In this document: piece after piece, positions 1 through 7,311 of the stretch | Layout: each line of letters starts with the position of its first letter | Position numbering within the stretch: the stretch's first letter is position 1 | Source of the DNA: Streptomyces sp. TS71-3 | GTDB lineage: Bacteria; Actinomycetota; Actinomycetes; Streptomycetales; Streptomycetaceae | Length of the DNA stretch: 64,000 bases | Reading direction: 5' to 3' | Assembly (NCBI RefSeq): GCF_018327685.1 | Contig: NZ_BNEL01000001.1 | Span: 2,790,001 to 2,854,000, forward strand | The notes under the pieces: model-generated | Told to the model about the DNA's origin: nothing | Seen by the model: only the letters and a program-made list of their open reading frames with translations | Database searches by the model: none | Program-made: the position numbers and the translations under genes

Positions 1-51
1 CTGCTCGGCGACGGGCTGCGCGACGTGCTCGACCCCAGGGAGCTGATGTGA
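1..51 (+). CDS. Peptide ABC transporter permease, C-terminal end (partial)
   Basis: Only the last 16 codons and the TGA stop are in the window. They read LLGDGLRDVLDPRELM, the usual end of DppC/OppC-type inner-membrane permeases (GDGLRDxLDPR). The stop overlaps the GTG start of the next gene, an ATPase of the same importer, so this is the upstream cistron of the peptide-uptake operon. The rest lies outside the window. Confidence 0.75.
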   Translation: MLGDGLRDVLDPRELM

Positions 52-1052
52 GCCCTTCCACCCGCCCCATCCTTCAGGTCTCCGGCCTGCGCGTCACGTA
101 CCAGACCGAGGACGGTCCCGTGTACGCGGCCAAGGACGTCTCGTTCACCCTCGGCCGGGGCGAGATCCTGGCGCTGGTCGGCGAGTCCGGCTGCGGCAAG
201 ACCGCGACCGCCATGGCGATACCCCGGCTGCTCGACGAGGCGAGGACCACCATCGGCGGCTCCGTGCTGCTCGACGGCGTGGAGCTCACCGGGCTCTCCG
301 AGAAGCGCATGCAGCAGGTGCGCGGCAAGGACATCTCCGTCGTCTTCCAGGAGCCGATGACGTCGCTCAACCCGGCGTTCACGGTCGGGTGGCAGATCGG
401 CGAGGTGGTCCGGCGGCACACGTCCCTCACCCGCCGCCAGGTGCGCGAGCGGGTCGTGGAACTGCTCGACCTCGTCGGCGTCCCCGACGCCCGGCGCCGC
501 GCCGGGTCCTACCCGCACGAGCTCTCCGGCGGCCTGCGGCAGCGCGTCATGATCGCGACAGCCGTCGCCTGCGACCCCAAGGTGCTGATCGCCGACGAGC
601 CCACCACCGCACTCGACGTCACCATCCAGGCCGGCGTGCTCGACGTCATCCGGGACCTGCGCGAGCAGCTCGGCACGGCCGTCATCCTGATCACCCACGA
701 CCTGGGTGTGGTAGCCGAGATCGCCGACCGGGTCGTGGTGATGTACTCCGGCCGGCACGTGGAGCACTCGCCGACCGCCGCGGTCTTCGACAGCCCCCAG
801 CACCCGTACACCATCGGCCTGCTGGAGGCGCTGCCCGCGAGGGCCGCGCTGCGCGGCGGCCGGCGCCGGCTCACCGAGATCCCCGGGCTCGTCCCGTCAC
901 CCGCGTCCGACCCTGACGCCTGCCAGTTCGCGCCGCGGTGCGCCCGGGTGACTTCGGCCTGCACGGCCGCCCGACCCGACCTGGACGCGGCGGCGGGCGG
1001 CACGGACCACTTGGTGGCGTGCTACCACCCGGGGCCGGGGAGGGAGTCGTGA
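48..1052 (+). CDS. dppD: Oligopeptide/dipeptide ABC transporter ATP-binding protein (DppD-like)
   Basis: One of two cytoplasmic ATPases that power uptake of peptides by a DppBCDF-type importer. Walker A (GESGCGKT) is near residue 45, the signature LSGGLRQR near 158, Walker B (LIADEPTTALD) near 180, and the H-loop LITHD near 214. The C-terminal oligo_HPY extension carries the expected CQFAPRCA cysteine motif. The signature has LSGGL instead of LSGGQ, a substitution also seen in other DppD proteins. The GTG start overlaps the stop of the permease gene (ATGTGA), indicating translational coupling. At 334 residues it has the usual family length. The substrate is inferred only from family and neighbours. 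Confidence 0.9.
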   Translation: MSPSTRPILQVSGLRVTYQTEDGPVYAAKDVSFTLGRGEILALVGESGCGKTATAMAIPRLLDEARTTIGGSVLLDGVELTGLSEKRMQQVRGKDISVVFQEPMTSLNPAFTVGWQIGEVVRRHTSLTRRQVRERVVELLDLVGVPDARRRAGSYPHELSGGLRQRVMIATAVACDPKVLIADEPTTALDVTIQAGVLDVIRDLREQLGTAVILITHDLGVVAEIADRVVVMYSGRHVEHSPTAAVFDSPQHPYTIGLLEALPARAALRGGRRRLTEIPGLVPSPASDPDACQFAPRCARVTSACTAARPDLDAAAGGTDHLVACYHPGPGRES

Positions 1053-1069
1053 GGGGCTGCCCCGGCCTG

Positions 1070-1365
1070 CCCAGGGGCGCGGGGAACTGCGCGAGCAAGG
1101 GGAGCGATGCCCGCACGTCGCCACCGTCCGAAGGGGGCAGACGCGGTCGCATCCGGACCACCGGCGGGTTGGTGGTTGCTCGCGCGGTTCCCCGCGCCCC
1201 TTATCGGGGCGTAGCCCCGCTTTATAGGGGCGCGGGGAACCGCGCGACCAGCCACGACGAGACCGTCAGGTCGTCACCGTCCCGAGGGGGCAGACGCGGT
1301 CGCATCCGGACCACCGGCCGGTTGGTGGTTGCTCGCGCAGCTCCCCGCGCCCCTTACGGGGCACG
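1070..1365. repeat. Palindromic intergenic repeat cluster, two near-identical ~90-bp units
   Basis: This gap between the two ATPase genes holds two direct copies of an about 90-bp unit (roughly 1117-1203 and 1271-1358). Each contains GGGGGCAGACGCGGTCGCAT, then GGTTGGTGGTTGCTCGCGC, and ends in CCCCGCGCCCCTTA. Between 1181 and 1246 is a long hairpin: CGCGCGGTTCCCCGCGCCCC pairs exactly with GGGGCGCGGGGAACCGCGCG, with an inner CGGGGCGTAGCCCCG loop. Related sequence recurs at about 54775-55030, so this is a dispersed repeat. It splits an operon that is normally contiguous. Confidence 0.85.
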
Positions 1366-1416
1366 GCCCGACCGGGGCCGTCCCGTTCCCGACTACACCG
1401 GCCCCAGGAGGGACAC

Positions 1417-2463
1417 ATGAGTGACGACGACACCCCGGTCCTGGAAGTAGAGGGCCTCGTCAAGCACTACCGCGGCCGACCCGGCGCCGGCCCAGGCGCC
1501 CCCGGCGCCGTCCGTGCCGTCAACGGCGTCGACCTCACCATCGGACGGGGCGAGATCCTCGGCCTCGTCGGCGAGTCCGGCAGCGGCAAGTCCACCATCG
1601 GCCACTGCGTGGCGCGGCTGACCACCCCCACCGAGGGCCGCATACGCCTGCTCGGCCGGGACATCTCCACCATGAGCCGCCGCGAACTGCGCCCGCTCCG
1701 CCGCGACGTGCACGTGGTGTTCCAGGACGCCTACTCGTCCCTGAACCCGCGCGTCAAGATCGGCGACATCGTGGCGGGCCCGCTGCACCAGCACGGCGAG
1801 GGCGACGCCCGGGAGCGCCGGGGCCGTGCCGCCGAGATGCTGGAGCGGGTGGGCCTGGCCGCGCACACGGCCGCCCGCTACCCGCACGAGCTCTCCGGCG
1901 GCCAGCGCCAGCGCGTCGCGCTCGCCCGCGCGCTGATCATGCGGCCCCGCCTGGTGGTGGCCGACGAGCCGGTCTCCGCGCTGGACGTCTCCGTGCAGGC
2001 GTCGATCCTCAACCTCCTCCTCGACCTCCGCACCGACCTGGGCTTCTCGTGCCTGTTCATCACGCACGACCTGTCCGTGGTGGAGTTCGTCGGCGACCGG
2101 GTCGCCGTGATGTACCTCGGCAGGATCGTGGAGACGGCGACCCGCGAGGAGCTGTTCGCCAACCCCCAGCACCCGTACACCCAGGCCCTGCTGTCCGCGG
2201 CGCCCGTGCCGGACCCGGCCACGACCCGGACCAGGCAGCGGGTGGTGCTCCGCGGCGAGCTGCCGAGCCAGACGAGCCGGGTGCCCGGGTGCGCGTTCCA
2301 CACCCGCTGCCCGGTCGCGATCGACCGCTGCCGCACCGACGAACCCGTCCTCACCGGCATCACCGCACCCGACCACCCGGTTGCCTGCCACCTCGTCACC
2401 CCCGAGGCCGGCGGCCCCGACATCACCCAGGGAGAAGGCGGCATTGTTCACCACGCGTCCTGA
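1417..2463 (+). CDS. dppF: Oligopeptide/dipeptide ABC transporter ATP-binding protein (DppF-like)
   Basis: Second ATPase of the peptide importer, 348 residues. Walker A GESGSGKST is near residue 51, the signature LSGGQRQR near 158, Walker B LVVADEPVSALD near 178, and the C-terminal oligo_HPY region has CAFHTRCP and a second cysteine about ten residues on. The ATG at 1417 follows CCAGGAGGGACAC, a strong ribosome binding site. It is separated from its partner by the repeat cluster at 1070-1365, so it may depend on read-through or on its own promoter. The last 20 nt overlap the next gene. Confidence 0.92.
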   Translation: MSDDDTPVLEVEGLVKHYRGRPGAGPGAPGAVRAVNGVDLTIGRGEILGLVGESGSGKSTIGHCVARLTTPTEGRIRLLGRDISTMSRRELRPLRRDVHVVFQDAYSSLNPRVKIGDIVAGPLHQHGEGDARERRGRAAEMLERVGLAAHTAARYPHELSGGQRQRVALARALIMRPRLVVADEPVSALDVSVQASILNLLLDLRTDLGFSCLFITHDLSVVEFVGDRVAVMYLGRIVETATREELFANPQHPYTQALLSAAPVPDPATTRTRQRVVLRGELPSQTSRVPGCAFHTRCPVAIDRCRTDEPVLTGITAPDHPVACHLVTPEAGGPDITQGEGGIVHHAS

Positions 2464-4243
2464 GCTGACCGGCGACTTCGGCATGGTCGCCAGCACCCAC
2501 TGGCTGGCCTCGGCGACCGGAATGAGCGTGCTGGAGCGCGGCGGCAACGCGGCCGACGCCGCCGTGGCCGCCGGCTTCGTCCTCCAGGTCGTCGAACCGC
2601 ACCTCAACGGCCCCGGCGGCGAGGTGCCCCTGCTGCTGTGGGACCCGGCCGAGGAGAAGGTGTCCGTGCTGTGCGGCCAGGGCGTGGCGGCGTCCGCGGC
2701 CACCGGCGAGCGGCTGTCCGGCCTCGGCCTCGACCTGATGCCGGGCACCGGCCTGCTGCCGACCGTGGTCCCGGGCTCGTTCGGCGCCTGGCTCCTGCTG
2801 CTGGAGCGCTGGGGCACCTGGTCCCTCGCGGACGTGCTGGCGCCCGCCATCCACTACGCGGACAAGGGCCACCCGCTGCTCGGCCGGGTCTCCACGGCGC
2901 TGGAGACCGTCGCCGACATGTTCCGGACGCACTGGCCCACCTCGGCGGCCACCTGGCTGCCCGGCGGTGCGGTGCCCGCGGCGGACAGCCACTTCACCAA
3001 CCCCGTGCTGGCCGGCACCTGGCGCCGCCTCGTCGCGGAGGGCGAGGCCGCGGGCGGCTCCCGGGAACGCCGGATAGCGGCCGCCCGGGACGCCTGGTAC
3101 CGGGGCTTCGTCGCCGAGGCCATCGGCGACTACTGCGCCACCGCGAAGGTCATGGACACCTCGGGCGAGGCGCACGGCGGACTGCTCACCGCGGACGACC
3201 TCGCCGCCTGGCATCCGACCGTCGAGGACCCGGTCACCTACGACTACCACGGGCACACCGTCTGCAAGACCGGACCCTGGGGCCAGGGCCCGGTGTTCCT
3301 CCAGCAGCTCGCCCTGCTGGAGGGCTTCGACCTGGCGGAGATGGGCCCCGGCTCCGCGGACTGGGTGCACACCGTCATCGAGGCGGGCAAGCTCGCCTTC
3401 GCGGACCGCGAGGCATGGTACGGCGACCCGAACCACACGCACGTCCCGCTCGACGGCCTGCTCGACCCCGCCTACACGGCCGAGCGCCGCCGCCTGATCG
3501 GCGACACGGCCTCCCTGGACCTGCGCCCCGGCTCCCCGGGCGGCCTGAAGCCCCGGCTGCCCCGCTACCCGGATGCCCCCGACGCGCCGGGCGCCGGCGA
3601 CGGCATCGTCGACAGCACCATCGGCGCAGGCGAGCCGACCGTCGCCGCCTCCGGAGAGGTGCGCGGCGACACCTGCCACCTCGACGTCGCCGACTCGAAC
3701 GGCATGATGATCTCCGCGACGCCCAGCGGCGGCTGGTTCCAGTCCTCGCCGACGGTGCCCGGCCTCGGCTTCTGCCTGAGCACCCGCGGCCAGATGTTCT
3801 GGGTGGAGCAGGGCCTGCCGAACTCCATCCGCCCCGGCGCCCGCCCCCGCACCACCCTCACCCCGTCCTTCGCGCTGCGCGACGGCAAGCCGTGGCTGGC
3901 GTTCGGCACGCCCGGCGGGGACTTCCAGGACCAGTGGTCGCTGCACTTCTTCCTGAACGCGGTGCACGGCGGGATGAACCTCCAGGAAGCCATCGACGCG
4001 CCCGAGTTCCTGACGAAGGCCGTGCCCAACTCCTTCTACCCCCGCGACACGCACCCGGGGCACCTCCTCCTGGAGGACCGCTTCGATCAGGGCGTGGTCG
4101 CCGAGCTGCGCCGCCGCGGACACCGCGTGGAGACCGGCGACGCCTGGTCGCTCGGCCACGTCAGCGCGGTGGCCCGCGAGGACGGCTGGCTGCGCGCCGC
4201 GGCCAACCCCCGCGGCAACCAGGGCTACGCGGTGGGAAGGTGA
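2444..4243 (+). CDS. Gamma-glutamyltransferase-family Ntn hydrolase
   Basis: Member of the gamma-glutamyltranspeptidase family, which self-cleaves before a catalytic threonine and transfers or hydrolyses gamma-glutamyl groups. The N-terminal part has the family signatures VASTHWLASATG, LERGGNAADAAVA and LNGPGGEVPL. The likely nucleophile is the Thr in GEVRGDTCHLDVADSNG, followed by SATPSGG. There is no signal peptide, unlike classical secreted GGT, so it probably acts on imported peptides in the cytoplasm. I chose the TTG at 2444 (599 residues) because GGAGAAGG lies at 2431-2438, six nt upstream; the longer ATG frame from 2381 would run far into dppF. The gene overlaps dppF by 20 nt, which couples uptake with cleavage. 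Confidence 0.85.
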   Translation: MFTTRPELTGDFGMVASTHWLASATGMSVLERGGNAADAAVAAGFVLQVVEPHLNGPGGEVPLLLWDPAEEKVSVLCGQGVAASAATGERLSGLGLDLMPGTGLLPTVVPGSFGAWLLLLERWGTWSLADVLAPAIHYADKGHPLLGRVSTALETVADMFRTHWPTSAATWLPGGAVPAADSHFTNPVLAGTWRRLVAEGEAAGGSRERRIAAARDAWYRGFVAEAIGDYCATAKVMDTSGEAHGGLLTADDLAAWHPTVEDPVTYDYHGHTVCKTGPWGQGPVFLQQLALLEGFDLAEMGPGSADWVHTVIEAGKLAFADREAWYGDPNHTHVPLDGLLDPAYTAERRRLIGDTASLDLRPGSPGGLKPRLPRYPDAPDAPGAGDGIVDSTIGAGEPTVAASGEVRGDTCHLDVADSNGMMISATPSGGWFQSSPTVPGLGFCLSTRGQMFWVEQGLPNSIRPGARPRTTLTPSFALRDGKPWLAFGTPGGDFQDQWSLHFFLNAVHGGMNLQEAIDAPEFLTKAVPNSFYPRDTHPGHLLLEDRFDQGVVAELRRRGHRVETGDAWSLGHVSAVAREDGWLRAAANPRGNQGYAVGR

Positions 4244-4250
4244 ACCTCAA

Positions 4251-5564
4251 ATGATCGTCGCCGAGTACACCCTCCCCGGCATCCACGTCCGCGACCACCG
4301 GGTGCCCGCGCCGCTGGACTGGTCGGCGGCCGGCACCGGCCCGTCCATCTCCCTCTTCGCCCGGGAGCTGGTCGACGCCTCCCGCCGCGACGAGGACCTG
4401 CCGTGCCTGCTCTACCTCCAGGGCGGTCCCGGCGGCAAGTCGCCCCGCCCGGTCAGCGCCACGGACGTCGGCTGGCTCGGCCCCGCGCTGAAGGAGTTCC
4501 GGGTGGTGCTGCTCGACCAGCGCGGCACGGGCCGCAGCTCACCGGTCGACGGCGAGACGATGAAGGCGTTCGGCACGGGGGCGGCGGGCGCCGGGTTCCT
4601 GGCCTGCTTCCGCGCCGACTCCATCGTGGCCGACGCGGAGCACCTGCGCCGCACCGTCTTCGGCGGCCGGCCCTGGATCACGCTCGGCACCAGCTACGGC
4701 GGCTTCCTCACGCTGACGTACCTCTCCCAGGCGCCCGAGGGCGTCGCCGCCTGCCTGGTCGCCGGCGGGCTCGCGGCGATCCGGCCGTCGGCGGACGAGG
4801 TGTACCGCCGCACGTACCCGCGCGTCGAGGCCAAGAACCGCGTCTACCAGCGGCGCTACCCGGCGGACGCCGAGGTGGTGCACCGCGTCGCCGACCTGCT
4901 GGCGGCCGGGGAGGTCCGGCTCCCCGACGGCGACCTGCTCACCGTCCGCCGCCTGCAGACCCTCGGCCTCGACTTCGGCATGAAGCCCGGCTTCGAGCGG
5001 GTGCACTGGATCTTCGACGAGGCCTTCGCCGACGAGAAGCAGGAGCGCCTCACGGACACCTTCCTCTCGGCGGTGTGGCGCACCACCTCGTTCGCCGACC
5101 GCCCCCTGTTCACCGTCCTCCAGGAGAGCCTGTACGGCAGCGGTCCCGGCGCCGCCACGGCGTGGGCCGCCGAACGGGAGCGCGCCCGGCACCCGGGCTT
5201 CGCCCCCGACGCGAGGCCGCTGCTGTTCACCGGCGAGATGATCTACCCCTGGATGTTCGAGGAGATCGGCCCGCTGCGGCCGTTCGCCCCGGCGGCCGAG
5301 GAGCTGGCGGCCCGCACGGAGTGGACGGAGCTGTACGCCCCCGACCGCCTCGCCGCCAACGAGGTGCCGGTCGCGGCGGTCGTCTACCACGACGACATGT
5401 ACGTGGACGCCGGCCTCCAGCACGAGACGGCCGCGGCCGTGGGGAACGTCCGCACGTGGGTCACGAACGCCTACGAGCACGACGGCCTCCACGAGGGTCC
5501 GGACGTCTTCACCCATTTGCTCGGGATGCTGCGGGACGAGGGTCAGCTCCCGAGGTTCGGGTAG
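4251..5564 (+). CDS. Alpha/beta hydrolase, proline iminopeptidase-like (S33 family)
   Basis: Probable cytoplasmic aminopeptidase that removes N-terminal proline or another residue from short peptides. It shows the oxyanion-hole motif LQGGPGGKSPRP (residues about 56-67), the S33 signature LLDQRGTGRSSP, the nucleophile elbow GTSYGG (Ser near 148) and a late His in AYEHDGLHEGPD. At 437 residues it matches the larger proline iminopeptidase type. It starts 7 nt after the GGT gene, with GGGAAGGTGA upstream of the ATG, so it belongs to the peptide uptake operon. Substrate specificity is inference. Confidence 0.85.
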   Translation: MIVAEYTLPGIHVRDHRVPAPLDWSAAGTGPSISLFARELVDASRRDEDLPCLLYLQGGPGGKSPRPVSATDVGWLGPALKEFRVVLLDQRGTGRSSPVDGETMKAFGTGAAGAGFLACFRADSIVADAEHLRRTVFGGRPWITLGTSYGGFLTLTYLSQAPEGVAACLVAGGLAAIRPSADEVYRRTYPRVEAKNRVYQRRYPADAEVVHRVADLLAAGEVRLPDGDLLTVRRLQTLGLDFGMKPGFERVHWIFDEAFADEKQERLTDTFLSAVWRTTSFADRPLFTVLQESLYGSGPGAATAWAAERERARHPGFAPDARPLLFTGEMIYPWMFEEIGPLRPFAPAAEELAARTEWTELYAPDRLAANEVPVAAVVYHDDMYVDAGLQHETAAAVGNVRTWVTNAYEHDGLHEGPDVFTHLLGMLRDEGQLPRFG

Positions 5565-5574
5565 CAGCAGGACG

Positions 5575-5606
5575 TCCGGCCCCGTCTCCCCCCCCTCGGG
5601 GCCGGA
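5575..5606. terminator. Hairpin terminator after the peptide operon
   Basis: TCCGGCCCCG (5575-5584) pairs exactly with CGGGGCCGGA (5597-5606) across a C-rich loop, 10 nt after the hydrolase stop. There is no U-tract, as is usual in high-GC actinomycetes. The rest of the gap to 5947 shows no convincing gene. Confidence 0.7.
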
Positions 5607-5947
5607 AGGGCCCGCCCTGGACCAAACCTCTCCCCGGTCCGGGGCGGGCCCGCTCACGTTCGAGCCCCGTCACGGCACGCGAAATCGCCCCGAACGCCAG
5701 GTGAACCACAGGTGCGCGAGGGGGAACGCCGGGTGAATCCGCGGATGATCGCGGAGAAGTCATACAACCGTACGTTCGCGCCGAACATCTGATGGGTGTC
5801 GGGAAAAAGCCGATCGCCGACGCCGGGCGGCCGCCCTGTCCTCCGTGGCAGCGGCACGTCCTCCGCGGTGGCGGCGACGCCCCCCGCGGCGGCACGTCTC
5901 CGCGGCGGTACCGGCGAACCACCGCACCCAGTCCTATGGAGCGATCG

Positions 5948-7099
5948 ATGTCCCTTGGCCTCTTCGAGCGGGAGGCGCGACCCGCCGCGCCGTCGCTCAC
6001 GGCCCCCGCCCCGAGACCGGGGCCCGGGGGCAGCCGGTTGCGCGCCCTCGACGGGCTCCGGCTCGTGGCGGCGCTGATGGTCTGCGTCTACCACTACGCC
6101 GGCCGGGGAGGCGATGTGACCCGGGCCTGGCACGGCCAGGCGTGGCACCTGTTCCCGCATCTGTCGCGGTTCGCCACCTACGGGTGCCTCGGCGTGCAGG
6201 TGTTCTTCGTCATCAGCGGCTTCGTCATCTGCATGAGCAGCTGGGGCCGGGGCGTCGGCGACTTCTTCCGCTCCCGCGTCTCGCGGCTCTACCCGGCCTA
6301 CTGGGTCGCCATCGTCCTGGTGACCGCGGCCTGCCTCGTCCTGCCGGCGGTCGCCAAGCCGCTGCGGCCGCACGAGATCCTCGTCAACCTCACCATGCTC
6401 CAGCAGCCGACCGGCGTCCCCCGGGTGATCGGCGTCGACTGGACCCTGTGGAACGAGGCCAGGTTCTACATCCTGTTCGCCCTCTTCGTGATCTGGAAGG
6501 GCACCACCTACCGCAGGGTCGTCGTCTTCTGCTGCCTGTGGACCATCGCGACCGCCCTCGCCCAGGTCGCCGACAACCCGCTCATGAACGAGATCGTCAT
6601 GCAGGACAGCGCCCCGTTCTTCATCGGCGGTCTCGCGCTGTACCTCATCCACCGGTACGGCAGCGACCTGCTGACCTGGGGCATCGTCGTCACGAGCTGG
6701 CTGCTCGGCCAGCACTACTCGACGGTCGCGCTCTGGCACCCCGGTTCGACGGCGGAGTTCCCGCACCGCTCGCCGTACGTGATCCTGCTGATCGTGACCT
6801 TCGCCTTCGCGTCCGTCGCGGCGGTGGCCCTCGGCTGGCTGCGCTGGGCGAACTGGAACTGGCTGACGTTCGCCGGAGCCCTGACGTACCCGTTCTACCT
6901 GGTGCACGAGCACCTCGGCTGGTTCGGGATCACCATCCTGCACCGCAAGTTCGGCCTCGACGCGCGGCTCACGCTCGTCGCCACGATCGCCGCGATGCTC
7001 GTACTCGCCTGGCTCCTCAACAAGTTCGTGGAGAAACCGATCGGGCCGAGGATGCGGCGCGCCATGAAGGCACAGGCGGAGCGCCTGCGCCCGGCATGA
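5948..7099 (+). CDS. Acyltransferase 3 family integral membrane protein
   Basis: OafA/YrhL-type membrane acyltransferase of 383 residues, predicted to O-acylate a surface or secreted carbohydrate or small molecule. It opens with the family start LRALDGLRLVAALMVCVYHY (the conserved His is in VYHY), followed by VFFVISGFVI, SRLYPAYWVAI, WTLWNEARFYI and about ten hydrophobic helices, ending VEKPIGPRMRR. The ATG at 5948 was chosen because GGAG lies at 5938-5941; the frame is open further upstream but has no family sequence. The substrate cannot be read from the sequence. The gene stands alone, between a terminator and a 212-nt gap. Confidence 0.88.
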   Translation: MSLGLFEREARPAAPSLTAPAPRPGPGGSRLRALDGLRLVAALMVCVYHYAGRGGDVTRAWHGQAWHLFPHLSRFATYGCLGVQVFFVISGFVICMSSWGRGVGDFFRSRVSRLYPAYWVAIVLVTAACLVLPAVAKPLRPHEILVNLTMLQQPTGVPRVIGVDWTLWNEARFYILFALFVIWKGTTYRRVVVFCCLWTIATALAQVADNPLMNEIVMQDSAPFFIGGLALYLIHRYGSDLLTWGIVVTSWLLGQHYSTVALWHPGSTAEFPHRSPYVILLIVTFAFASVAAVALGWLRWANWNWLTFAGALTYPFYLVHEHLGWFGITILHRKFGLDARLTLVATIAAMLVLAWLLNKFVEKPIGPRMRRAMKAQAERLRPA

Positions 7100-7311
7100 G
7101 AGCCGTGGGGCGCCCGGCGTGGGGGGCCGTGGCGCGTACGGCGCGGGGGCCGTGGCGCGCACGCCGTGAGGATCCGGCGCCCCTGTCCCGGTTTGTCATC
7201 GGACGTTCTCCGGTTCCCACGGCATACCCGTCGCGATACCCGTCGCGCGACCGTGTTGACTGCCGCAGCGCACCGCGCGCACGCGGGTGCGTTCATCATC
7301 TGAGGAGCTCA

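Noticed and set aside
2381..2443. Upstream ATG extension of the GGT-like gene
   Set aside because: No ribosome binding site, overlaps dppF by 83 nt and is not family sequence; TTG 2444 has GGAGAAGG.
5845..7311. Open frame running into the secreted-protein gene from upstream
   Set aside because: It is the plus-one frame of the acyltransferase gene; the real start is the GTG at 7312 with a signal peptide.
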